This document shows positions 11,129 through 21,518 of a DNA stretch of 64,000 bases, piece after piece (position 1 is the stretch's first letter; every line of letters begins with the position of its first letter). The notes beneath the pieces are model-generated. The model saw only the letters and a program-made list of their open reading frames with translations. It did not search any database and had not been told where the DNA came from. This DNA is from Boletus sp. NGJ. Taxonomy: Eukaryota; Basidiomycota; Agaricomycetes; Boletales; Boletaceae. The position numbers were made by a program, and so were the translations under genes. The stretch spans positions 62,001 to 126,000 of the forward strand of contig JAGTXK010000121.1 of NCBI GenBank assembly GCA_019096195.1, read 5' to 3'.

Positions 11129-13483
11129 TCATGACCCCAGCGCACTCAACATCGTCCTCCCCCGCCCCACGTCCAGTCTCCCCTCCGCGCAGTGTCGTCG
11201 TACCATACTCCCAATCGCGTGTCGCTGCCTCCTCTGCTCCCCATCCCCCCATTCCGTCTTTCCTCGTATCAGATGCGCCCAGAAGTTGAATGCCATGACT
11301 GGATCCTCCAGGTGAAGACACGCAACGATGCAGCACTTCCCCACGTTCGGTGTGTGCACAGCGCTCCATTCCCCTGTCGTTCGCACAACCTCCCATGCCC
11401 GCCGAACATTAGCTTTCAGCCGCTCGTTGTCCATGCCTTTTCCGACCGCCACGCTCGCTTGGATCAGCGACACCATCGTTTTCGACGACAGCGACACACC
11501 AGCTTCTCGTGTCCGATCTAGAATTTCCGTCACTAGCTCGGAGTCTCCGTGCACGATCGCCTCATGCAACACGGTACCAAACGTGACCCTGTCCGGCCGC
11601 AATCCCTGATCAACCATGCGGTATACAATTTGACACGCCGCCCTCGGTGACTGGCGTGCCATTGCAGAAAGTGCGATATTGATGTCGTGTCGGTCTGGTA
11701 TCTCCCGCCGCCCGATCAGAACTCGCAACGGACGAAGCCCCTCCCCCATCTCCCCGAGCATGAAATGTCCCCGCGCAAGCGCGCTTAGGTCAAAGTGATT
11801 AGCTTCCTCCAGCGGTAGTATCGACTCCCGAAATGCCCCCAGAACTTGACGCGCGAACCAATAGTAATCGGTCCCCTTCTCGTCCAGACGAGGCGCTCGA
11901 ATCATCTTTTTCTCCAGCTTCGCCCGTGTCCACGAGTCGCGGCGAGTGAACAGACTAACCACCCGGAGCATCGTTGCTGCGTTCCCAACCACGAACTCGT
12001 GTCCATAGCCAATCGAGTACCTCTCCCAAAGCGCACGCGCTTCTGTCGCAAATCCCTGGCTGGCGGCCAGGGCAATGAAACGACCCCGATCATAACGGGG
12101 TATAGGCTCCGACGTGTCGACAACTTGTTTAGCCAGAGAGCGTGCGAGATGCACGTCATGTTTTTGTCCGACGAGGTATGCCATCAACCACGTTAACGTC
12201 GCGCCTTGGGGTGATGGGTATCCCTTCAGCATTTTGACTCGACGCGACTGGGTGTGACTATAGAACACGTGTGCGGATTCGCAGTCGCCCACACGCAATG
12301 CCCGGCTATAGAAGAGATGGATAGTTTTGGTGGGAATAGTTATACCACAGTGAGGTTCCACGAGATGGCACATGAGCCAAGCACATGCTTTAAACTGCGT
12401 GAGTGAACATCTCTCCAGAGAAGCATGCAGTAGTTCTAGCGCAAGGGGTTCCAAATCTTGTTTGAGACAATTTTGCGACTTCGTGATTGACGCGATGAAT
12501 CCCACACCACGATGATGCCAGTCCCAATGCAGGCAAGCCCGCGCCAGTGTAGATCTCACAATCACTGCAAAATCATGCGCGAGTGGAGGCGGGATATCGG
12601 CCAGGATCGCTTCGGCAGGTATATGGCCACGATCGGAGAGGGTTTGGAAAAGTTCAAAAGCTTCATGATGTCGTTGATGCGATACGAACTTGTCGATTAA
12701 TGCGTATGCAAGGGAAATGGTTTCAGGGGGTCGGTAAGATACGGCTTTTGCTCCCATAGGCGGCTGGAGCGATGCGAGGTGTTTCAGGAAAGGACAAAGG
12801 ACAAAGCTCATCAGAGGTTGGTCAAGCATGTCTGAAGTTGTATCATCTGTGATGGTTTTCATCACGTGCAACGATGCCGGTGCGGGCAAGACGAAGAGTT
12901 GATCTTGGCGGCGAATGATTGTGAGTAGGGATAGAGTCGTCTGTTTGTCTAATAGACTGGAATATCGGCGAGGGACGCAGAGGAGGGATACAGCTACCTC
13001 GGCACGCTGCTGTTCGTGAAGGAGATGGTCGTCCAGTACGTCTGCTGTAAGACTAGCCACGATATCCTGGGATCCATGCTTGACAGCTCCCTCTGCGAGG
13101 CGGCAAAGAACGTCTGTTGGTAGAGAGGCAGACAATGTGGGGTCTTTGGCGCGTAACTCTGCGTAGGCGTCAAAGGGGCCATGCTTAGTTTTCTCGGACA
13201 TGAGCTGCTTCGCCACCAGTTTAGGGTCAATTGCCGTCTTTGGCACCGAGTAACGCGATACACGCAATACTGTCTCCAACAGGGCTGGTCTTGGATCTGG
13301 AGGCGGGTCATCGGGTCTGATGGCGAATGGCTGTACCCCAACCTCCGGAAAATTCTCGCGAGTGACAAGATTGGAATGGCTGGATCTGAAATTAAGAGAT
13401 GTTCTGTCACGGACATGACCTTTGATGAGTCGTTGGGTAGCAGCTGAGTTGGAGGTATGCAGGATACGGCGACAAAGTAACAT
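11129..13483 (-). CDS. PPR-like mitochondrial protein, single exon
   Basis: One uninterrupted 784-residue frame, unlike its intron-rich neighbours. The N terminus MLLCRRILHTSNSAATQR is rich in arginine and hydroxylated residues and lacks acids, as in a mitochondrial presequence. The rest is all-helical with poorly matching 35-residue repeats. The clearest is around residues 600-690 (DINIALSAMARQSPRAACQ, then MVDQGLRPDRVTFGTVLHEA, then ILDRTREAGVSLSSKTM), which fits the pentatricopeptide consensus of paired helices with a D-R-V-T-F-type turn. Such fungal proteins bind mitochondrial transcripts or assist their maturation or translation. The exact RNA target is unknown. The start at 13483 is the only ATG preceding the presequence. 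Confidence 0.82.
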   Translation of the reverse strand: MLLCRRILHTSNSAATQRLIKGHVRDRTSLNFRSSHSNLVTRENFPEVGVQPFAIRPDDPPPDPRPALLETVLRVSRYSVPKTAIDPKLVAKQLMSEKTKHGPFDAYAELRAKDPTLSASLPTDVLCRLAEGAVKHGSQDIVASLTADVLDDHLLHEQQRAEVAVSLLCVPRRYSSLLDKQTTLSLLTIIRRQDQLFVLPAPASLHVMKTITDDTTSDMLDQPLMSFVLCPFLKHLASLQPPMGAKAVSYRPPETISLAYALIDKFVSHQRHHEAFELFQTLSDRGHIPAEAILADIPPPLAHDFAVIVRSTLARACLHWDWHHRGVGFIASITKSQNCLKQDLEPLALELLHASLERCSLTQFKACAWLMCHLVEPHCGITIPTKTIHLFYSRALRVGDCESAHVFYSHTQSRRVKMLKGYPSPQGATLTWLMAYLVGQKHDVHLARSLAKQVVDTSEPIPRYDRGRFIALAASQGFATEARALWERYSIGYGHEFVVGNAATMLRVVSLFTRRDSWTRAKLEKKMIRAPRLDEKGTDYYWFARQVLGAFRESILPLEEANHFDLSALARGHFMLGEMGEGLRPLRVLIGRREIPDRHDINIALSAMARQSPRAACQIVYRMVDQGLRPDRVTFGTVLHEAIVHGDSELVTEILDRTREAGVSLSSKTMVSLIQASVAVGKGMDNERLKANVRRAWEVVRTTGEWSAVHTPNVGKCCIVACLHLEDPVMAFNFWAHLIRGKTEWGDGEQRRQRHAIGSMVRRHCAEGRLDVGRGRTMLSALGS

Positions 13484-13546
13484 ATGTTAGCTAGAGACAG
13501 AACACGTGGTCAATTGTGTTTTTTCTTGTTCAGTACACCAGGCTGC

Positions 13547-14238
13547 TCACCGCATACCGCATGTGTAGCCAGTTCTTGACAGGGAATCTCGACGCCCTGA
13601 ATAAACGCGACCAAGACTTGCAGTCACCGGATGAAAATTTGGGAGAGCGAAAGGCAGCTATTACAAACAATGACAAATACCCGAAAGAGTAAGTTATTAG
13701 TAGCTTTGTACACCGCCAACGGTACTTACTAGTGCAAGTGACTGGCTCACATTGCAGTTTTCTTTCGTCGAATCACCCAGACTAACATGGGATCTGACAC
13801 CAGGTTCGTGAATACCATTTGACAGGAGTGCTTCGGCGACGGTCTGTGGGCCAACTTGCATCACCTTGACGGGACTCCTTTTGCACACGGTGACCGGGAT
13901 ATCATATCCCCAAGGAGTTTCGATGGAACGTCGAGGTACGGTGTCCCACGGTAGAACATTGAGTACTGTTCACGGCCCAGGCCAGCACGTTGTCTATGAC
14001 CCAGATATCGACATCCCCCGGTCCTCGCACAGATGCTAGCTGCAGTTACAGTCATTCAAATTTTCATCGTTAGTAACTGATGCGCACCTTGCAAGTGTGA
14101 CGATGTACGGGTGCTCTCTGAAGCGACAGCTAGTCTCCTGAAGAGGGTGGATTGTGCTTGAGAAGATATTAGACACGGGGACGACCCGAGCTCAGGAGGT
14201 TTCTTTTTTTGGACGACTACACTGGCACGTGGCTCCAT
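13547..14238 (-). CDS. Possible small gene, product not recognised
   Basis: I do not recognise this product. Two exon-like stretches on the minus strand are joined by well-formed introns. The 3' intron has donor GTAAGT at about 13729, branch CTACTAATAAC and acceptor TAATAG. It links a stretch containing DIPVTVCKRSPVKVMQVGP and HVSLGDSTKENC to a last exon ending GYTCGMR and a TGA at 13547-13549. An upstream intron has donor GTGCGC, branch TTACTAAC and acceptor CTGCAG near 14039. The join between the two parts, around 13960-13980, is not solved: the frames do not meet without a 35-base intron or an error. It may therefore be a real short gene, or a decaying one. The ATG at 14238 is one possible start. 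GRASP begins 41 bases away on the other strand. Confidence 0.35.
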
Positions 14239-14278
14239 GTTTGAAGCTGGTAGTAGAATTTTACCATCGTTTGCTGCA

Positions 14279-15528
14279 ATGGGTGCCAGCCAGTCGACAA
14301 GCTCACAAGCCGAGACATCTCATGCCCTTCATGTCTTGCGAGTCACCCCGTCTTCTCCAGCATCTCAGACATCCATCGAACCCTTCTTCGACTTCATCGT
14401 AGGTTACAATGACATAGATTCCTTTTCTGCCAAGACAGAACTCGACGCAACCGAGCTCGAACAAATCGTCGAGGAACACGAAGGAAGGGTTCTAAACCTT
14501 CTTGTTTGGAATAGCAAAACACGCGAAACACGAGGTTCGTCACCTTCTCCGCTCGCCACTGCAATCCTCGGGTCCATTGCGCTTTTCTGACAGCGGTTCC
14601 TATCGTGCCATCTCGGGAATGGGCACTCGCGCAACAGGGGGCTCTTCCACCGGAAGACTCTGGCACTTCGCCACAACCATCCTTACTTGGGCTTAGCATG
14701 CGCATGTGCGGATTCGAGTCCGCGACCGACAATGTATGGCACGTGCTTGAAGTGATGGAGGGAAGTCCTGCTGAGAGTGCCGGTCTGGTTCCATATGGTG
14801 ACTGGATAATCGGTTGGTCCGGCGGCGTCCTGAGCGCTGAAAATGATTTCTATGATGTTGTGGAAGCCGTATGGTGTCCTCTACCGTGGCCACACATCTT
14901 CTGACTTGCACTATTCCAGCACGTAGACAAACCCTTACGGGTCTATGTTTACTCCTACGATTTCGAGTATGCTTCTTGGGCTTCGACTTGCCTATCCGAG
15001 ACTCACGACACTTTTAGCAACCTTCGAGAGGTCGTCCTGGTTCCGAACCGCCATTGGGGTGGGGAAGGACTCCTTGGTTGCGTTTTTGGGTGTGTTCCCA
15101 TTCATCATGCCATGACGGCCGAGAAGAAATGACTTTTGTTTAGATTCGGTTATCTCCATCGTATTCCATCTCAGCCGACAGACCGCAAAGCACTCGGTGC
15201 ATTACACGAACACTCTGACCTCGAGGATCAACAGCTCTTCGTTCCTGCTGATGTCTCCCTAAATACAGCTCCCTCTGGTCTTGTGTCGGGTGACTACGGT
15301 CACCTCCCACGTCATCCATTGCCGACGGTCGCACACCCTCATCCCACGCGCGCCAGGGAGACAACCCGTCGGTCTGCTGACCACACATTTGGACGCGACG
15401 CTCAACTCACTTCACGCCCTGGCACGCCAAGACGCTCGGCCCAGACACCACGGCCTTCTTCTCAGCCGTCCGGTACAAGCCGCTCTTTCGGCTCTCCCCT
15501 CAATGGTGATTCGTCACCCCAATCATGA
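14279..15528 (+). CDS. GRH1: Golgi reassembly-stacking protein (GRASP/GRH1)
   Basis: Peripheral membrane protein of ER exit sites and early Golgi, also used in unconventional secretion. The start MGASQS gives an N-terminal glycine suited to myristoylation. Two PDZ-type GRASP repeats follow: LRVTPSSPASQTSIEPFFDF, then VGYNDIDSF; and SMRMCGFESATDNVWHVLEV, then SPAESAGLVPYGDWIIGW. The conserved GFGYLHRIP end of the tandem is present. Four introns fit (after TRETR, VVEA, YDFE and GCVFG). The C-terminal part is a serine- and proline-rich disordered tail ending at a TGA at 15526-15528. The same frame remains open for another 71 codons after this stop, see the findings; the annotated end may therefore be early. 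Confidence 0.93.
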
Positions 15529-15744
15529 TTGCGTTCGCACACTCAAAGGGTCTACACACGTCAAGGGACAGGAGCGACATCAGGTCTGTATTCGATTGCA
15601 AGCCCTACGCAGCAGCAGCTCAGTACATACAAGGCTTCATGGACGATAGAACACGGGAATGAAGAGGGTGATGAAGGCGACGTTTCTGATACCAATGGTA
15701 GCGTTTCAGGGACGGACGTTGGCAGTCTCACGAGCGTTGAATAA

Positions 15745-16107
15745 CTCCAGTGTTGGGTCCTTGGTCTGGATTCGTTTGTGCATCTCGCTTCACAACCTGC
15801 GGCAGATGTTCCTCGATGTTCCTCGCATCCAATGAACGTGTTACGGAGATGCTACCACAACGAGGCCTAATGAGGGATATAAAAGAAACACGAATGTTTC
15901 CGAGATGATGTCCTATATACAAAGTTGTTATGATGATACAAATATCTTTTTTCCGTTACATGTATATACTGTGTGACAGCGACTAGGTCTCTGGCGACTC
16001 TGTATCGGCCAACGCTCCAGTGCGTGGATTGAATTCTAGATGGAGGGCAATGGAGGGCCACACTGAGCGATCCCACGTGAGCGCCGTGTCATGCAGTTGA
16101 GCGAAGG
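15745..16107. other. Intergenic, convergent 3' ends
   Basis: The region between the end of the open frame downstream of GRASP and the stop of the MATH-BTB gene, transcribed towards each other. It contains AT-rich runs (around 15875-15970) suited to polyadenylation. No coding frame, RNA gene or repeat is seen. Confidence 0.55.
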
Positions 16108-18356
16108 TCACGAACCTTCTTCAAAACCTGGGTGCCGTCCATTGCGGATCTGACGCCACACCTTGCGCATGGCCTCCGACGCTCGGATTTCACCCCAGTG
16201 TTCCAGAAAGTAGTTCACCTGTACCTTTCTGACCTCGGCGAAAGTGGCAGAGAAAGGAGAGAACACCTCGAATGGAATGTTCTCCACAGTGAGAGACTTT
16301 TGAATGTGCTAACCAGATCGGTTAGAGCTTGACGCATGACGAGTGGCATCTCCTACCTGGTATGCCCTCTCTCTCAGCTCCAGGAGACCAAGCTCTGCAA
16401 ACTCTGAGACTGGGTCACGGGGTATGTTTATGATTCACTTACTGTCAGCCAAACGATATACCGCTTTCGCGGAACAGGGTGCAGGCCGCCCCGGTCGGCA
16501 TTGTTGCCACTTTTTGATCCACTCTCGCCTTGATGTGGGGTTGTCAGTGCGTGCGGGAGTTTTCGGACTGTCATGTAAACTCGACTGGCTGTCAGATGGA
16601 GTTGCTGTTGCTGTTGTCGCTGTTGTCGCTGTCAGCCTCCTCGATGATGCGGCGGCCGTAAAGGACGATGACAGGGGGGCGAAAACGATGACCTCTGTGT
16701 ATATCTGCGATGGTGGTGAGTGGAAGACAAGAGTTTGTCAAAGCGAGGTCGCACATAGTAAAGAACAGCTTTGTATGTCGCATAAGCGACATCGCCTACA
16801 ATAACCCGCATCTTTTTTGGTCCCGGAACAGTTGGTATCTCCGGGAGTAAAGGGACACGGTTCGAACATTCGGGATCGGTCATGAGGGCAACATCCTTGC
16901 TTCTTGGGGAAGATGGGTGAGAGAGCTTGGGCCTAACGTTGCGGGGTTCATCTCCTTCAGCAACAATCTCGGGTTCCACGGCATTCTCTGCGTTTTCTGT
17001 TCCTTCAATGTGCTTGACAGCACTGTCTTCAACCACGGACCCTTCGCCTGTGGTGTGAGAAGCGCCGGTCTCTGGAACATCAGTCTCGATGGTACCGTCG
17101 AAACTGAGTTCATCTGGGAGATCTGACATAAGATCATCCTCTTCATCGTCCGAGTCTTCGAATTGGCGAAATAAGCAAGTAGAATCGGATCTAGTGTCCC
17201 CTTCGTCATGATCCGACTGGGGATGACCCATATCAACATCCGTAGAGGCTTCCACGAAACCGGAGCCGAACACTAGGAAATAATGAGCTCCGCTCATGAG
17301 AGGAGAAGTGAAGCACATTACTGGATTGAAAGTAATCAGCACGCTGGAGTAATTTTTTGTTGGCATATATAATTCGTTTCTCCTTGGGTGTACTTCTACT
17401 CGGGACCACGAACTCGATATCGGAGTAGAGGGGATCGTCTAGGAGTGTGCCAACACACTCCAAATAAGTCTTGGGGACGGGTTGTGTGGGATTGGTTGGA
17501 GGTTGTATCGGAGGCTGGGGAGAAGATGTGATGGCGCAGATAATCAAGAATGTATCCGATTCCTTGACTGGGGTGGAGTGATAATAGACATGATCTCGCC
17601 TGGCAAACTGGGCCCTGTGGAGAATTTGAGGGCGAAAAGGAGCGTATTTACTCGTGAGCATCATACCATCCCCAGTTTGCGGTCTGTAAAGATGGGTGAG
17701 GGAGGCCAGTGGGACAAAAAGACGTGGCAAACCTTGGACGAAAATGAATGATTGTGCGCTTCCTTGATGTTGAACAGTACTGTTTTTCCAAAGCTGGAGG
17801 AAGAGCCGAGTGTCAGTGTTGGTAAAATGGGGAGCTGTTGTGGTATGGCTTGCCTGCGCAGTTCGAAACTGAACTTGAAGACGCCCTCCCGGGTCCATCT
17901 GCATGCCAAAGAGAGATGGGCGCGACGGGCGGATGATAGGGGTAGAGACATACTTTCCGTCTACGGCGTTGTCCTTTTCCTCCGCGGTTGGCTGGGATAT
18001 GTCAATGGAGACTGCACGGTGATTGGGCATGTACCACGGACTTCACAGGAGAGGTACAAGCTAACAAAACCTCCGCCTTCGGTTCCCGAGTTTGCATAAA
18101 ACAAGATCTGAGCGTAGTAAAGACTGCGGTCGAGTGGAGGACAGGGGGATAGGAGCGCACCTGCCACTGGCCTGCGCCGAATTTGACCGACTTTGTCACC
18201 TTTGACTTGGACTCTCCTTTGCTGTACGTGCGTTGGTGAGTGTACGTTTGCGAGCACTATGGGCGATTACCTTGCATCGAAGAGGGATTTGAGGCCTCGA
18301 AGAGTCCACTCGAAGGTGATTATTGAGCTTTCGTTGGCATCCTGAGGTTTTTCCAT
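16108..18356 (-). CDS. MATH-BTB domain protein
   Basis: Likely substrate adaptor for a cullin-3 ubiquitin ligase, from its domain order; this role is known for animal SPOP and inferred here. About ten introns are needed. The N-terminal MATH-like part starts MEKPQDANESSIITFEWTL at 18356 and holds KSLFDASKGESKSKVTKSVKF, QILFYANSGTEGGGFVSLYL and VFKFSFEL. The BTB part starts LYSDIEFVVPSR, then IYANKKLLQRADYFQSMFGS, and resumes after a long acidic insertion (EDSDDEEDDLMSD and following) at VIVGDVAYATYKAVLYYIYT. The insertion between BTB halves is larger than in animal proteins and is common in basidiomycetes. A threonine-alanine run comes from the short repeat at 16601-16636. The tail ends VWRQIRNGRHPGFEEGS. 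Confidence 0.87.
16601..16636. repeat. Imperfect GTTGCT/GTTGTCGCT short tandem repeat in coding sequence
   Basis: A run of GTTGCT and GTTGTCGCT units on the plus strand; read on the minus strand it encodes an alanine-threonine-rich stretch (TATTATTATAT) in the MATH-BTB protein. It sits in a predicted disordered loop, so length change would be tolerated. Confidence 0.7.
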
Positions 18357-18545
18357 GGTGGGAGATGGAAGAGAGTCCCCTCTGACCCGGGGTAATTGAA
18401 GTACGCCATGAACGAGCTGCTACGCAGAGAGTATATTGTCACGTGTCGGTTGCTTGGAGGTCGTTACGACGACTGCCACGGTGGCAAGCCCTTCAAGAAT
18501 AGGACGACCCGCCCTCTGCCCATTCCCTCGGCCTCCTCCCCTTCA
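18357..18545. promoter_or_regulatory. Shared divergent promoter of MATH-BTB and RSP5 genes
   Basis: Only 189 bases separate the two start codons, which point in opposite directions, so both promoters must overlap or share elements. Both genes act in ubiquitin ligation if the MATH-BTB inference holds, but this alone does not prove co-regulation. No clear TATA box is seen. Confidence 0.5.
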
Positions 18546-21279
18546 ATGTCGTCCGAGGACCACTCCACCGTTCGAATAACAGGTACGTCCATCATACAAC
18601 TCTTGTTCTCCACCACCCAACATCGTTCCCAGTTCTTGCCGCCAACTCCCTCGTCAAGCGCGAGGTATTCAGTCTCCCCGACCCCTTTGCCGTCGTTTCC
18701 GTCGACGGCGATCAGACCTATACCACAAACGCAGTCAAGCGTACCCTCTCTCCCGCGTGGAATCAGCATTTTGACATGTCAGTTTGCCTTTCCGTCCAGC
18801 GCCATGTTTCTGACCGGTCCTCCACGTAGCTCTGTCCGCCCTTCATCCTCTATACTCATCCAGATCTTTGACCAAAAGAGATTCAGAAAGAGAGACCAGG
18901 GCTTCCTTGGCCTCGTCAAGTTGGCCGGAGACCAAGTCCTCACCTTGTCAGCAAACGGTCACGGTAGCTCTCTTCCTCCCTTCCTCCTCCTTCTTCTCAC
19001 CATTAACGCTACTAGGTCTCATCAGCAGAGATCTCACACAGTCCTCGAGCGGTGCCCAGGTGTACGGCAAACTCCTCTTTTCCCTCTCTCTGCCGCATAT
19101 CGGAGGATCACGGACTCGTGCTCAGCAAGCGCCCACTGCCATTCCTGCGCTACAGCTTCCAGACGTACCATCGTTGCGTTCGCGCAGGAGCGCCCCGTCC
19201 CTTCGTCCAGAATCGTCGACACACAGCCCTCACCATTCTTCCATGTCTTCCTTTACTGCTCTTGAGGGCTCTATACCTTCATCTTCCACCCGCTCCCGCA
19301 CTACTGGAGAAACACCAATCTCTCCTGCTTTACAGACACCCCTCCCACTTAGACATCAGCCGAGCGTTCACAGCGGACTTGGAGTGTCCTCTCCCGACAG
19401 TGCAACGAACCAGAGTTCGATTCATCGAGATGAAGTCGGCCCTCTCCCCCATGGTTGGGAGCGTCGTTTCGATGCAAATGGAAGAGCATACTATGTTGAT
19501 CATAATACCCGTTCTACCACCTGGCAACATCCTGTTCCCTCATCAGAGACTCCATCGCAGCGTCTCCCGTCGTCCTCCCGATCCCAATCACAACCGCCAC
19601 AACCTTCCGCTTCCAATGGGATTTATGCCGATGTCCCCTTACCCGATGGATGGGAGGAACGTCGCACTCCTGAAGGGAGGCCATACTTTGTGGATCATCG
19701 CACAAGATCGACAACATGGAACGATCCCCGATCATCCCAGGTCACCCTTGCTGCTGCCTCGGCCTCTGCTAATGCCAGTGCCAACCTCGGCCCACTTCCA
19801 TCTGGATGGGAAATGCGGTTGACATCCACAAGTCGGGTTTACTTTGTCGACCATAACACTCGCACGACAACATGGGATGATCCACGCTTGCCAAGCAACC
19901 TAGATTCAAATGCCCCTCAGTATAAGCGTGACTATAGGCGAAAGGTGATTTACTTCCGGAGCCAACCCTCCATGAGAATGAAAGATGGCAAATGTGAGTT
20001 CAAGCTGCGCCGAAATCGGGTCCTGGAAGACAGTTTTGCTGCGGTCATGAAGATGCGTGGCGATGACATGAAGCGGAGGTTAGTCGTTAGGTTCGAGGGT
20101 GAGGATGGTCTAGACTACGGAGGTGTCTCTAGGTATGACAAAAGCCATATTCCTGGCTCACCTCTGATTTTTCCACCAGGGAATGGTTCTTCCTGATTTC
20201 TCACGAGATATTCGATCCGTCGTATGGGCTCTTTCAATATTCCGCACACGACAATTACACACTTCAGATCAATTGGATGTCGGGGATTAACCCTGAGCAC
20301 TTGACGTACTTCAAGTTCATTGGGAGGATCATAGGACTAGCGATATTCCATAGACGGTTCTTGGACGCATATTTCGTCACAAGCTTCTACAAGATGATCC
20401 TAGGCAAAAGACCGTCTCTTTCGGACTTGGAGGCCGTTGATGCAGATCTACACCGGAGTTTAGTATGGATGCTGTAAGGACCACTCCATGTCCCCAGTGG
20501 AGCTGGCTAACCAACATCTGAATATTAGGAAGAACGACATTACCAATGTTCTCGATGAGACTTTTTCAGTCACCGAGGACCGCTTTGGAGAAATCATTGA
20601 CGTTGAGCTCAAGCCCAGCGGAGCAAATATCGTTGTCACCGAAGAGAACAAAAAGGAGTATGTCGAAGCTGTCGTTGAGTACCGCACCAAGACAAGGATA
20701 AAAGAACAAATAACCACACTCCAGGAAGGATTTAGGGAGCTCATTCCCTCGGAATTAATTGACGTGTTTGATGAACGGGAGTTGGAGCTATTGATCGGTG
20801 GCATGTCTGAGATTGACACGTACGTTTGTTTCTTGATAGATTTTGGCAAGAGGTCTAGAGGACTGATTTGACTGGCCGCAGGGATGATTGGATCTCGTAC
20901 ACCGACTACCGCGGCTACGAGAAGACAGACCAAGTTATCGAGTGGTTTTGGCAATGCATCCGGAGTTGGCCGACTGAGCGCAAAGCTCGTTTGCTGCAGT
21001 TTGCAACTGGGACTTCACGAGTTCCCGTCAATGGTTTCAAGGATCTTCAAGGGTCGGATGGGCCTAGGAGATTCACGATCGACAAGTCTGGAGATCCTTC
21101 ACAATTACCTCGGAGTCACACATGTTTCAATAGGATCGAGCTCCCCCCTTACGAAGATTACGAGAGCTTGGAAAGGAAACTAACATATGCTATTGAGTAT
21201 GTCGATTCAATCCCATTGCCTGCGAGGATTGTGTACTAATTCTTGGACCAGGGAAACGGAAGGTTTCGGAGTAGAGTAG
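18546..21279 (+). CDS. RSP5: NEDD4-family HECT ubiquitin ligase RSP5
   Basis: E3 ligase that ubiquitinates membrane proteins and factors carrying PPxY motifs, or their adaptors. Seven introns are predicted. The C2 domain (about residues 10-120) starts [20 protein letters not shown] and binds membrane lipids. Three WW domains follow, each with two tryptophans and the middle YYVDH or YFVDH strand: [40 protein letters not shown] and [20 protein letters not shown]. The HECT domain runs from [20 protein letters not shown] to the end. The catalytic cysteine is in [14 protein letters not shown], and the protein ends EETEGFGVE as NEDD4 enzymes do. C2-WW3-HECT is exactly the yeast Rsp5 order. Start at 18546 gives [12 protein letters not shown] directly before the C2 strand. 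Confidence 0.96.
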
Positions 21280-21518
21280 CGGACTATTCTTCGCTTTTGA
21301 TCATGCGATTTCATTGTTGTATCTATATCCTGCTAAACCTTGCATGTGCCCTAGCTATTCGTATAGTATCTTCATCTACAAGGACAGCATAGTATGCCAC
21401 GATTTGTAACCAAACCTACCCTTGCAACAAATAATATAATTCGCACACTTGGAAGTATGGTGCCATCAGTCCACTTTGAAGTTCCCGCTTGGCGAGAAGA
21501 CTGTTGTATCAAGGTATC

